From assembly GCA_001642005.1 (NCBI GenBank), contig LWCA01000565.1, positions 1-23,683 of the forward strand: a stretch of DNA of 23,683 nt, written 5' to 3'. Position 1 is the stretch's first letter. Each line of letters starts with the position of its first letter. Below, in pieces: positions 1 to 10,719 of the stretch. The translations under genes and the position numbers were made by a program. The notes under the pieces are model-generated. The model was not told where the DNA came from. It saw only the letters and a list, made by a program, of their open reading frames with translations, and searched no databases. This stretch comes from Intoshia linei (taxonomy: Eukaryota > Orthonectida > Rhopaluridae).

Positions 1-50
1 ACAAAACTTGTTCATGCACAATTTGCCTATCATAATTATCATTCAATTTC

Positions 51-592
51 AATAGTAATAATGGTGTTTCTAAAATTAAAAAACGTAATTCTTTTGGACG
101 TCCAAAAACAGGAGTTAGTGATTTTGAAGTGTCAAAAAATTTATTTATTCCCGAGAATTACGAAAATGTGATAAAAGTTTGGAGAAAATTAAACATTGAA
201 ACAAAAAAACTGAACTATTGATTACAGAATTCAACTGTCCAAAAGTAGAATTTATAAAAGCTTTGAATGATTTCAAATTAGTTGTCCAAGCTTGTTTTGG
301 CACTGTCTTAGCAATAGATTACAAAATAAAAATTGAAAATTTTCGAAAGAGTTACCTGAACTTAAACATAAGAATCACACCAAAATTACATGCTGTATTT
401 TTTCACATAGCAGATTTCTGTGACCAAAAAAATTCAAGTCTTAGCTATTGGTCTGAACAAGCATCAGAGGCAGTACATACAAATTTCAACGTGGAAACGT
501 GGAATAAATACTCAGTTTCTCAAGTTAATGTGGATAAATATGGTCAGCAGCTCCTAAAATCAGTACAAGACTATGCTAGCAAGCATATCTAA
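51..592 (+). pseudogene. Decayed ORF of a transposon-linked uncharacterised protein family
   Basis: Two open pieces in different frames are visible. The first (about 51-219) reads through a basic GRPK-type stretch and ends at a stop. The second (218-592, 124 codons) contains TPKLHAVFFH, then YWSEQASEAVH, then a C-terminal YGQQLLKSV. I recognise this Sx-EQ-x-E-x-VH pattern, with TPK-x-H-x-x-F-x-H before it, from long uncharacterised proteins that occur in many copies in cnidarian and insect genomes and behave as mobile-element cargo or transposase-associated genes. The frames could be joined by an intron ending at a CAG near 227, or the copy may be broken. The window edge removes anything further upstream. 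The family link is from memory; molecular function is unknown. Confidence 0.7.
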
Positions 593-3037
593 TAATTTTC
601 TTCTACTAACTATAAGTTTTTTTAAGTTGAAATGTTAATAAATTTTTTGCTCAATATTCACTGATACTGAGATTATCTATATATTATATTATACATATAT
701 GCCATTTCAAATAACTTTTACAAAATGTTTAAAGTCTTTTAAAATTAAAAAAATTTGAATTCAAAAGTTTTAAGACATTGAAATCTCCATCTATTTAAAT
801 TTTTGTAGAAAAATATACATTTTTGACCTCTACTCAAAAACGGTACTAAGAATTTTTTTAATTTTTTTTTAAAATAGTCCTGAAAGTGTGCCAAATCAGA
901 AAGTATTGAAATTTTGTGTGAGTTTTAAATTCCACCTATAATCGCCATCCGCATGACTCTGCATATAAATTAAGTCTACTTGGCCTCTACAGTGGTAATT
1001 TGATCGTAAAAACACTCGTCCATACATACATCAAAATTGTAAAAGTAACTTTAAATTTCTAGATAGTATGATAATATATTTATTTTCTGTTTAATAAATA
1101 AAAATATTATACATTAAATCTACTAGTAATAATGTTAGACTTTTCAGTTGGTGTCAACAATTTTTTTTTGCTGTTATCTTTTTTAGTTGTCACTTTTAGA
1201 TGATAAATTATTTTAGGTATGTATACTATCTATTATAATGAGTAATATTTATTACATTTAAAAATATAAAATTGCAAAAACAAGTAAAAAATTGCGTTAA
1301 TAATAAATTTAATTAACTAATTTTTAATTTATTTTTGAAATCATTACAAAAACTAATCTCTGAATCCATATCAAGTTCTTGAGACAACTTAATCTAAGAT
1401 TAAACGTGATCCAATGCCAACTTGATAGTTTCCTGTTTATAGCTAGGTTACGTTAGCTCTGCATTTTCAAAACTACATTCCGACTCAGTGTCTACATCAG
1501 GCATTGAATTGTCGCCATCCATCAAAAATTCGCGGTAAATTTGTTGTAGGAAATTTGTACGCTTTTTGTCGATAAATTGATATAATTAATGATCTGGGTG
1601 TACCCATCTTATCTGCAACTTTTCTGTACAATTTTACAGAATCTATTTCTTCAATAATGGAAACTTTATCAAAAATAGAAATTGAAATTCTTTTTTGTTT
1701 ATAATTTAATATGCTGTTTTTAAATAATGCGCTAAATTTACTTTACAATTTAGTGAGAAGAATTTTTCATTTTTATTGGTTCATATGAGAACATCAATTT
1801 ACTTTCTACGCACTGCAGTGCGAGAATAATTACTTTCTATTACCGCGTTAATATAGAAACCATATATCAGTGTATAGAATAATAAAGTTTTTGAAAATAA
1901 ATTATTTATATATTTCAACATGCAAAAATTGAAATTTTGATTCAATAGACTAAATAGTAAAAAAAAATTACGTCATAGCTTATAATTTTCACACTTTTAC
2001 ATTACGAGTTTGGCAGAATGCATGAAATACATTTTAATGATTTATTATGTTTACCAACACATCAATAGAATTAATTTTATTTTCACCGTATAAATATTTA
2101 GAGTTTATTAAACTTTTTAGATAAAAACAGGACCTAATTTTGTTAAATGTGTATCTTTTTCAAATCAAATGATGCCGGGTACATTTTTGATATTTAAATG
2201 TGTTTATTTTACATAATGTATTTAAATGAAATTTTCGAAAATGTTAATTCTAATAAATATTTATTAAATATTACTCTTACTAAAATTTACAAAAAGAAAT
2301 AATGCTGAGATTTTTTCTGGCTTGTTAGATGGAAATTTCTCTGAAGAAAATTTTTTCGTTATATCAAATGGAGAAAACAGTCTAATTATATATATTTTAA
2401 ATGCTAGGAATTAATTATAATTATTAATTTAACGCTATATAAATTTTTGGAGATCTAGCCAGAATATCATTCCTAATACAGTATAAGGTACACATTTTGG
2501 GGTACATAGAATATATTAAAATGTTCTGCTCTTTTCAAAAAAAAAAACAATTTTTTTTAGTGAAAGGTCAGGGCCAATTATAAATTCGACGCTATTTTAT
2601 ATTTTTTTTGAAATTATATTTTCAAACGGTCACAAAATTGAATTTAACATCAACTTGAATGTAACTTAATTCTATATATTATGTAAATTTCCTTATATAT
2701 ACACTTTAAAAATGAAATATGTCAAGATTACGATCTAATCAGATAGAATCACACACGTTATTCGAATCCTGACAGTGTTATTGAATATTTGATCAATAAT
2801 TTGCAAATATTGGGTGATGAAATGTAATTTGAATTCTTTACCATGAAAATGCAAAATATAAAAAACACAAATGGAAAAAACGTAGAATTTCTGCATTTTA
2901 AGAAATGAAGGTCTACATTTTATGTAGTGTTAAAATAACGAGTAACACACATTCAACTTTATGTGTTATGATTTACTTAAGCATACATTTGATGATAAAA
3001 AATAAATTAATTTTTTTATACACCTTCCTGCATACAC
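593..3037. other. Intergenic stretch, mostly featureless
   Basis: No host gene is visible on either strand. The only coding trace is the pogo/Tigger-like remnant at 1448-1697. The rest is AT-rich sequence with poly-A and poly-T runs and no RNA gene, tandem array or recognisable transposon end. Confidence 0.6.
1448..1697 (-). pseudogene. Remnant of a pogo/Tigger-like transposase (CENP-B/Psq-type helix-turn-helix)
   Basis: Read on the minus strand from about 1697, the frame gives KRISISIFDKVSIIEEIDS, then VADKMGTPRSLI and IYRQKAYKF. This matches the N-terminal Psq/CENP-B DNA-binding fold of pogo and Tigger transposases: an opening KR-x-x-S, a K-x-x-IIE helix, VA-x-x-x-G-x-PRS as recognition helix and a following basic segment. 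The frame stops near 1497. The neighbouring frame continues with an acidic tail (MPDVDTESECSFENAEL) to a TAA at 1448-1450, resembling the acidic C-termini of Tigger proteins. The DDE catalytic core is absent, so this looks like an internally deleted, dead copy. I found no convincing terminal inverted repeats. Confidence 0.65.
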
Positions 3038-3407
3038 ATGATAATCTATGCTTCGTTTAAGAATATTCATTTTGATCTAATGATAAATTTTTTAAATTTT
3101 CGTTTAGATAAAATATCTGTTATGTCCGATTGCCTAAAAAAGCGATTTCCGCGTGCAAATGTACAAATAGACGATATTTCTGGAGGATGTGGTTCAATGT
3201 TTTCTGTATTTGTCAAAACCGATGAGTTCAAAAATATGTCGCTATTAAAACAACATAAGAGTGTTAACCAAGTATTTTAAATTCTTTGCCACTAATATTA
3301 CATCATATTTATTCATGATTACATAGTATAATTTTTTATTAATTTTTTAGACCTTGAAAGATCACATTAGAGATATGCATGGAATACGCATTAAAACTTC
3401 TCATTGA
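3038..3407 (+). CDS. BOLA3: BolA-like protein, BOLA3 type (mitochondrial Fe-S cluster assembly factor)
   Basis: Two exons: 3038-3271 and 3351-3407, joined by a 79-bp GT-AG intron, giving 96 aa. BolA3 proteins act with monothiol glutaredoxin 5 in late [4Fe-4S] cluster delivery in mitochondria. The BolA fold signatures are all present: DDISGGCGSMF with the candidate cluster-ligand cysteine at residue 51, EFKNMSLLKQHKSVNQ in the middle, and the C-terminal DMHGIRIKTS with the invariant histidine at residue 88. The first 29 residues (hydrophobic, with Lys and Arg) could be a mitochondrial presequence. A second possible start is the Met at residue 29, just after a sequence resembling a splice acceptor (TTTCGTTTAG), so an upstream exon cannot be excluded. 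The protein ends right after the conserved HG motif, as is usual. Tectonic begins 111 bp downstream on the same strand. Confidence 0.93.
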
Positions 3408-3414
3408 TGTATAT

Positions 3415-3420
3415 AATAAA
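3415..3420 (+). terminator. Candidate polyadenylation signal of BOLA3
   Basis: AATAAA lies 7 bp after the BolA3 stop and about 100 bp before the Tectonic start. In such AT-rich DNA this hexamer is common by chance, so its position is the only support. Confidence 0.4.
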
Positions 3421-3518
3421 AATTTTCAATTTTCTGAATTTATGATGTGCATGGGAAACGATAAATATTATTATTACCAGGGTGTCTTTATAAACAATAT
3501 TTATAAACCTTTTTATAA

Positions 3519-6500
3519 ATGTATCCTATTTTGTTACTTTTATTGGTATTATCAAAATTTAAATGTCAAAACACAGAAACAACCGTCGCAACAGTTTCAA
3601 CCACATCTACCCTCAGCGCTTCATTGGCATCTACAGTTCCATCAGAAAATGTAGATTTACAAGATAGTGGAGAAGCGTATAAAGGAAAAACGCACTTGTC
3701 TAATATGGTGAATGATAAAACTATCGTAATTGTTGATAATAGTACACATCCAAGAGTAATGGCTAAAAAGAATATAACACGTTAATAATATATGAAATAT
3801 AAACATTTTTTATAGGTAGTATTTGTTGGTGTGATCTGACCCGTGGTTCATGTGATACAAATTGTTGTTGTGATCCAGAATGCTCGAATGGCGATATTAA
3901 ATCTTTCACTACATGTGTCAATAAGGCATCAGCGTATGTGAATCAACTTTCATCAATTTGTAATATTTAGAGTACCACACTCATGCTATTATCAAGACAA
4001 TATTATGTTCAACAACACTGATTATATGGGGAAAAAAGTTTTGAACCAACTGCTTTGTTTATACAAGGACAACTGTACGTCTATGTTTTAATAATTTATT
4101 TATTTAATGCAAATAGACCCGAAAAAAGAGGAATATGATGATGTTTCCGTTATTGATGATGATACCATTTTAATAGATTATATTCATTCACAGTCAAACT
4201 CATTTCAATTTTCATTGTCACAATCTAATGAAAATCTTGTATATAAGGTATTTTTAATATTTTATATCCAATCATAATGCTCTAAATAGGTTGGTGATCC
4301 TTTGTATGTGGTTGATAAAAATGGTTACATTATGCATTTGTCTTTTCCCACAACTACAGTTTACGCAAACTGTCTTGATAATGGAGATATTTGTAATTTT
4401 TATTAAAATTATGAAATAAGATTCCCATTTTTAGCATATTTGTTGAATCGAGAGGTTAAATGTATTAGACAATTGAAAGATACTTATAAGCAATGTAATA
4501 CCCTTCCAGCATTAAATCCACTCAAATATTACGGTGGTTTTAAATTTATTAAGGTAATATCAATTTATAAAAAATAAAAAATACTTTAGAACTTGGAATC
4601 CATACAAAATATTACCCATTCGGGTAAATTTAAATTTTATATAATTATTCGATAAAATGAGATGCCATTCATACATGGTACATCATTATAAATTACTAAT
4701 TTCTATACACTTTATCTATTATAATATAGATTTTTTCTTAATCATTAAAATTAATGAGATCGCGGATATTTGTCATTTTTATTTGTTATGAAAAATCAAA
4801 ATAAATATATTTTAACCCAGTGTAAAATAAAGATATATAAAAATTAGAGATTATTCCTATATTTCAAGAGGGTACCAAAAACCTATATTGTTAAAACCAA
4901 CTTCTAACTGAAATCTTTAGCAAATTTGTATAATGAACAAAATTCAACAATTGATATATCAATAAGTAACAGTATAAGATGCCGGGATATTTATGGTAAT
5001 AGTAGAGAATGCCAATTTGGAAAATCAAGCACACTTCAATTTGTTAATCCGATAATTGTTGAACATAAAAACGACACAAGTATTCCAATATACTGTCAAA
5101 ATGTCGTAAAAGATGTATGATTTAAAATTTTTGTAAAATGGTGCCCTCATATTTCCAAATTGAACATTAAAAAACTTACATTCTTGAACATTCTAACTAC
5201 ATTATGTATTTTGTGTGTTAAATTTAAAATGTCAAGAAAAGAGTCTTAGAAAAGTGGCCACGGCTATATGACACTATATTATTTCACTTTCAATTTGATA
5301 ACAAATGACAACCGATGCGTTAATTTCTAAATTCAATGTGATATAAAATATGTTGATAAAGTGTTATATTATCACTTTGGATTTAGCTACATCGTTTATC
5401 ACATTATTTTTAATTATTATCCTATCGAAAGTGAAATGGTATAGTAGTGTCACCCTACACATCGCTTGTAATTTTTTAGAGGCCATTTATCATTTTCGGG
5501 TGGCCGAACTTCGTAGATTCGGCTCTGGGTGAGATATAAAGGTGTTAATCACTATAAATATATTTTTATCCCTACAGGATTTGATTGGATATTGATTTTT
5601 AATTAATATTCATAATTTAGGTACATTATGTATTTATTTATACGAATAATGGGAAAACTATATCGTTTACTGACGTTACTGTTAATTTCGTTTTTATGGA
5701 TTTGCTCATTGAAGAAAAACATTTTCAGCAGTTTTTCAAAGTAACATTCCAACAGGTATAATTATTTTTATAAAATATTTCTGATTACATATACAATGTA
5801 CATTATACATGCGTTATATTGTTTCGAGCTGCGTAACAGAGTTATATTAGAGTCATACAATCAGCGACATTTCCAGATTCTTACCACTGTCCGTGTCATA
5901 ATTTTGCATTAACATCCCTTAAAGTTTATCATTGTTTAAGGCTTAAACAATGTTATCCAACATTAATTTTTGATATATCATAATACATATGGTATATAAT
6001 TTAAATTTATCAAAATTACCAATGCGCCACCCTGTCCTAATTAATAATAATGCTGAATACATATATAATCTATATACATTTGAAGCATCTTAAATGGAAT
6101 TATTATGTAGAAGTCAGATTTACTCTTGGAGAAAATTGAATTGAGTGGAAATCCAGGATATATTATTGGTAAACCCTTAGTAGCTGGAAGTTTGATTAAA
6201 CACGCAGATGTGGACAATATCATAAGGTATATACAAAAAAATAAATATTAAATTGTTTTACAGGATAGCCATTCAATTATTAAATGATCCTCATATAAGG
6301 TTTACTGTGTTAAAGAGTGACTCTAACAATCAATGTATCAATAATGTTATAATGAGAAAATCAATTCTATTTGGTGAAAATTTACGCAGTGGTTGTTATA
6401 TAACGTAATTATGTAGTTTAATTTAGTATATTACTCTTTCACATAAATCATGACCCAAACTTTTCCTCGTGGATCCACATTTTCAGAAAATAATTCCCAT

Positions 6501-8729
6501 TGACACTAAGAAATAATAACTCAAACACATGTAAATGTACAATAATATATAATTACTAGCTTGGCTGGTTTGTACTTTGTACAAACAACACCTAGCTCTG
6601 CCGAGGGCGGATATATCTAATTTTAGCATTAAAAAGTAAATCTATTATGGTTGAAATCACTTTTGCGAAGCCATTAAAGTAAGGCTACAAAAATGTATTA
6701 CCGTAGATCATAACTTCATATAATTTTACTGAAAATTTTCCTAAATGTATATCACAATGAATACATTATGATGATTAATCACGGTTGTTGTTTTATTTAT
6801 TTTATAAATACGTTGCTGTAGTGTTAAAATTTAAGTAAAGTTTATACAAAATGTTTTGAAAATGAATACTTGAAATTTAAAAATTGTGTAGCAATGAAAA
6901 AAATTCCGAAGGATTGAATTATATAAATTTTCACCCATATTTCTTCATTGGAAATGTGTAGACGTTCACTGCACATTTTTTTTAAATTGAGGATTAATCT
7001 TTACATTTTAAATTTTTATTTTAATCATAATTGAAAAATATTGGTTGATAATTATTTAATAAATTATAATTTATAAAAATTATTTTGCATTGGGAATGCG
7101 TAGATTTCTCGGGTTCAACTTTTGTATTTATATCAACTGGAATAAACTCTATCAAAATAATCTTTTTTTTAATTTTCGGACTGTTAATTATTTCACATTT
7201 ATTGTTTTAATAAAATATTTCGAAAAAAAATATATGAATACTAAAATGCTTTTTTGACCGTGAAGTTATTCTTGTTGTATATTAGTCGTTGACTTATTTG
7301 GATTGAAATTTTTTATATCTGTTAACAGGATACAACTGTACCGCCTGTAATTTTTTTGAAATTCTAGGGCTGTTTTCAAAAAAAGAAACAGTAATTTGTG
7401 GTTTTAGCCCTGAAGATATATTTTTTTTAAATTTAAATTTATGATAATGTATATGATTTTAAAATTCTCATCAGCGTATATATTTTTTAAATTATTCAAC
7501 TCGTTTGATTTTCAAAAAGAGGGACAACTGGGGTTGTTGATCCGTAAGATGTGAAATTGGGAGGTTGAAATTTATCTTAATATACGTCATGAAAAAAACT
7601 GTAATTGAAATGTGGTCTTTAAAAAATTCTAAGACGGGTAGTTATTTAAATAAAGCTTAACACACACACACAAACAAAAATCGCGTAGCCTTTTATATAA
7701 GTTAAGATATTCAAGAATGAAAAAGCATTGGTATTTTTGGTAATAACAAAAATGTAATATTTTTTATTTTTGCATTGATATTATAAATCACGTTATTTAT
7801 CTCTTTCATTTTTGATACACCACTAGAATACTTTTCGTAACATTAATCTATTAAGAACGTAAATATTACGTGTATTTTATTATTATTACAAATGATAATG
7901 ATTTTGAAATATCAATTTTTTAATACATTTTCAGTAACACTACGTCCTATGTAAGAAACCATGCTCTAAATATTTGATAATGTTCGAATGTTCCCTAGAA
8001 GTTACAGTAAAATATATTATATTGTATTTTACAGTACTCTAAAATGAACTGTAACATTATAATAAATTATAACGACATTAGACTCAAATAATAAGTTTAT
8101 AATCATAAAATATCGCTGGTATGATTAAAATAGCAAATGGGTCGATTGTGCACATCCTGATTTACAATTTACAAATATATTATTATATATTAGACTTCAT
8201 CAGTTGAATGTAACCAACTCTTGCCAAATGATACAAAACGAAATAACAGCACTGCTGATAGGAACAGAATTTCCCAAATACGTTGCTTCTTTCGGAAATT
8301 CTGCCGTAGAAAATGTCGGTGATTGGATAGAAATATTTATGGATTCTAGCCCCCAAGATGCATTTGTATATTTTAATAAATATTTGTTTATAATTTAAAA
8401 TTTAGGAAGATGCAACTATACCATATACATGTTCCAATATACATACGGGTATAAATATAGATGTTATATATGGTAAAGAAGGAAGAATTGACGAATCACA
8501 AAACAAAATTGTTGGTGTTGCCGTGAGATATACGGAACCAGAAAATATACGATTTAATTGCATTTCAAATTCTTGTGATGGATCTAACGCCCACAATGCC
8601 ATCAAAAAAATCCAAATAAAAACGGCAGTTACGTTTACAAACATTAGCTTAAAACCAAAAATGCTGTTTGCTGATATTCCGGCATTGAAAATTTACGTAC
8701 CAAAAGATTTTCTATACCCCTTTATGTAA
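3519..8729 (+). CDS. TCTN: Tectonic family protein (ciliary transition-zone MKS/B9 complex component)
   Basis: Thirteen exons: 3519-3780, 3816-3933, 3971-4074, 4117-4247, 4290-4392, 4435-4553, 4590-4623, 4921-5114, 5621-5755, 6111-6226, 6264-6404, 8194-8365 and 8406-8729. All GT-AG joins keep frame and give 650 aa, close to the usual 600-700 of animal tectonics. Residues 1-16 (MYPILLLLLVLSKFKC) form a signal peptide, followed by a Thr/Ser-rich linker. The family's cysteine knot CWCDLTRGSCDTNCCCDPEC lies near residues 91-110. Residues 412-426 read SGNPGYIIGKPLVAG, the tectonic hallmark. Exon 11 has LFGENLRSGC and the C-terminus ends in VPKDFLYPFM, also typical. Tectonics sit at the ciliary transition zone with the B9/MKS proteins and gate membrane-protein entry. 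There is no C-terminal membrane helix, so this is a secreted or lumenal type. Which vertebrate paralogue it matches (TCTN1, 2 or 3) cannot be told by eye. Intron 11 carries a Helitron. Confidence 0.95.
5130..5270 (+). repeat. Interspersed repeat family B, copy 1
   Basis: This segment of Tectonic intron 8 aligns by eye with 10720-10835 and 13340-13480. The shared core is a T-rich TTTCCAAxTTGAACATTAAAAAA followed by TTACATTxTTGAA, with patchier similarity on both sides. No coding capacity or clear termini are seen, so the family is unclassified. Its presence may explain why this intron (506 bp) is far longer than the gene's 35-42 bp introns. Confidence 0.55.
5930..5952. repeat. Perfect inverted repeat in Tectonic intron 9
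   Basis: CATTGTTTAAG and CTTAAACAATG are separated by one base: an 11-bp perfect palindrome. No function can be assigned; it may be the trace of a short fold-back element. Confidence 0.6.
6556..7707 (-). mobile_element. Non-autonomous Helitron (family A), copy 1, in Tectonic intron 11
   Basis: Read on the minus strand, the element starts with TC (7707-7706, preceded by host A at 7708) and TTAACTTATATAAAAGG. It ends with a perfect hairpin, GTTTGTAC-AAA-GTACAAAC (6586-6568), then 8 bases, then CTAG (6559-6556) followed by host T. A 5' TC, a 3' hairpin a few bases before CTRR, and insertion between A and T without target duplication define Helitrons, which move by rolling-circle replication. 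At 1152 bp with no ORF it has no Rep-helicase of its own. It matches 14132-15667 along most of its length and by both ends. It makes up most of the 1789-bp intron. Confidence 0.78.
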
Positions 8730-9046
8730 ATTTTGATAAATCTTTCTTTCAAGAAAATTTATTTTAGTCTTTGCATATTATCATATAATATTATTTTTGT
8801 ATAACCTATATTTCTTTTTAATCGATAAATGTACTTATAATTAAGTCGCTTTATGAGGATCTATCTCCTATATGAAAAATTATAATTGTGTAGATTTTGG
8901 TCGTACAAATTGTGTACAATTCAATTAGTCATTGATTCATAAAAATATAAAATTGACCTATTTTATAGGTGAAATAAATGTAAAATGTACATATTTGTTA
9001 CCAACATTAGTGTAAATAAGAAAAATTGGGACCATAAAAATTGATA

Positions 9047-9915
9047 ATGAAACTCTATTACGAAATATTAGTTTTAACAAAAAATATTAAAAGTGGAAGT
9101 GAACTCGTAGAAAATTTTATGTACAAAAAAAGGCTGACACCAGATAATATCGAAAATGTGCATATATCAAAATTGCATATAAAAACTCTGTCAAACAGTA
9201 AAATGCAGAGTTTGATAAATATTTCAAAAATTTTAAAATTGGAAAATATTGAAAGAGTCACAAGTAAAGATGAATTTTATTTGATAAAAAGCAATAATTA
9301 TACTTTGGAAAGTTTTTAAATTATTATGTATCAATAATCAATTTTTAGTAACAGAGTCTCAATTGAATGAAAAAAACTTCCTAAGAAATACTAAATATGA
9401 CATAATCATAATTGTAGTAGATACAATTCAAAGCTACAATACCATTTCCAATATCTTAAAAGAATACAAACTAAACGAACCCTAGTAAAAATTTACAATG
9501 AGATGTATATATTTTCAGTTATTTATCGAAAATTTTGGTTATAATCAAAATGGGCATACATAAAACTAATGAACCCATTATCGAATTAGAAAATGTAAAA
9601 TTTTTGGAATAAAATAAAAAAAACTTTTAGATTAAAACTATCATAGCAAACACTGAAAACCACAACGAATGTGATGCTGCATTTTCTATTGCAATTGATT
9701 TAATTCAAAGGTATAATATATCTCATTATTTTGTGCTTTAGAAAATTTTAGGGTAAATAATGTGTACCCAATTGGATTGGATTAAAATTATATACTTAAA
9801 GGGAGTTATGTCAAATCACAATGAGTTAATTACCATTTTTAATGATAATCCATTTAACCTTTACAATGAACTGACTATACAAAGTAGATTAGGGTGCCAA
9901 GTCATTTTTTTCTAG
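9047..9915 (+). CDS. Unrecognised multi-exon gene, about 240 aa, with an apparent late frameshift
   Basis: I do not recognise the product. Exons inferred from frame and GT-AG sites: 9047-9311, 9349-9484, 9519-9594, 9631-9710, 9752-9915, with introns of 37, 34, 36 and 41 bp that match the window's short-intron class. The reading begins MKLYYEILVLTKNIKSG and continues with hydrophobic strands (YDIIIIVVDT, KILVIIK) alternating with helical segments, suggesting an alpha/beta fold. Exon 4 encodes ENHNECDAAFSIAIDLIQ. In exon 5 the spliced frame meets TAA at about 9782-9784 just after PIGLD, while the adjacent frame stays open as KIIYLKGVMSNHNELI to a TAG at 9913-9915. This implies a lesion or sequencing error at a GGATTGGATT repeat. 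No signal peptide or membrane helix is evident. It converges with the minus-strand gene at 10049. Confidence 0.55.
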
Positions 9916-10048
9916 TAACATCTTACCTTGCTGGTACAGCACGATCGTATTAGGGCCTAAAGTATATCCATAATAATTTATTTAGAAATAACAAAATCAC
10001 CGAATCCCAAGTACAAAGCTCCAAAATATGTTCAATATTTTAATAAAT

Positions 10049-10475
10049 TTAATCATTATCTCTTGACAAACTATTTATCATTTGTTTTATATTTTCAATT
10101 TCACTCTTTAATTTATTCAAAGCAAAGTATTTGAAATTGATATCATCCTTTAATTGCATATTTTGTAAGGCCACAGCATGCTCTGATTTTGGATCTTTTG
10201 CCAAATCCAATGCATATGACGAAAAAAAAGAATTGAGTTTCTGACTATGATGTGATATTTCAGCAATCAACTCAGTCACAGCTAAATTGTCATTTGAATA
10301 TTATCGCAATTAAAATTTACGCATAGTGCAATTATCAATTTCGTTTGTTGGGTTTAAGCTACATTTTATTAGATTCTATAATTTATTAGTTTAAAAAATA
10401 TTCTATTTTTACCGATGTAGACTTTACAAAATCTTCATACAGTTTATGCGAAGTTTCACAAAGTGTTTCATTCAT
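10049..10475 (-). CDS. Small coiled-coil-like protein of unknown function, three exons
   Basis: Exons on the minus strand: 10475-10413, 10375-10321, 10281-10049, joined by 37- and 39-bp GT-AG introns, give 116 aa in a continuous frame from an ATG at 10475. The protein is hydrophilic and predicted helical. It opens MNETLCETSHKLYEDFVKST, has a central VTELIAEISHHSQKLNSFF, and ends in a heptad-like helix with LKDDINFKYFALNKL and SEIENIKQMI. Size and helix pattern resemble small Mediator, BLOC or IFT-type subunits, but I see no diagnostic motif, so this is only a comparison of style. The frame consistency across two minimal introns is the main evidence that it is real. Its stop lies 133 bp from the convergent gene ending at 9915. 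Confidence 0.6.
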
Positions 10476-10719
10476 TTTGGTATATTATCGCTCTAAATAT
10501 TTAACATTAATTTTAGTTTCTTGTAGTTATTGTACTATACTGCTTGATGGAATAGATTATGCGTGAGATATATTCAACGACAAATATATTTGATATTAAT
10601 TGGACTCTTTAAAAAATATTATCCAGGAATTTCCATACTTTTCTGATCACGGGAAAAGATCCCAAAAAGACAAAGTTGGAATTCCAAACCTACTGAACCG
10701 AGACCTCTTCTAGGCCCAG

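Noticed and set aside
3379-3654. 91-codon open frame overlapping the BOLA3 end and Tectonic start
   Set aside because: It is in a different frame from both real genes and has no domain; the BolA3 stop and Tectonic signal peptide fit much better.
5503-5523. GCCGAA...TTCGGC hairpin considered as a tRNA arm or Helitron end
   Set aside because: No second and third arm or A/B box for a tRNA, and no CTRR end a few bases downstream for a Helitron.
5350-5532. 60-codon open frame in Tectonic intron 8
   Set aside because: It falls between exons 8 and 9, which join in frame without it; it shows no tectonic motif and no acceptor or donor that keeps the frame.
6041-6223. 60-codon open frame on the minus strand
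   Set aside because: Antisense to Tectonic exon 10, which encodes the SGNPGYIIGKP hallmark.
7660-7676. CA-rich microsatellite
   Set aside because: A short CACACACACA run inside the Helitron near its 5' end; ordinary and explained by the element.
8402-8644. 80-codon open frame on the minus strand
   Set aside because: It lies wholly antisense to Tectonic exon 13, whose conserved C-terminal reading explains the region.
9058-9261. 67-codon open frame on the minus strand
   Set aside because: Antisense to exon 1 of the plus-strand gene at 9047; rich in Phe, Ile and Leu as expected from antisense of Lys- and Asn-rich coding sequence.
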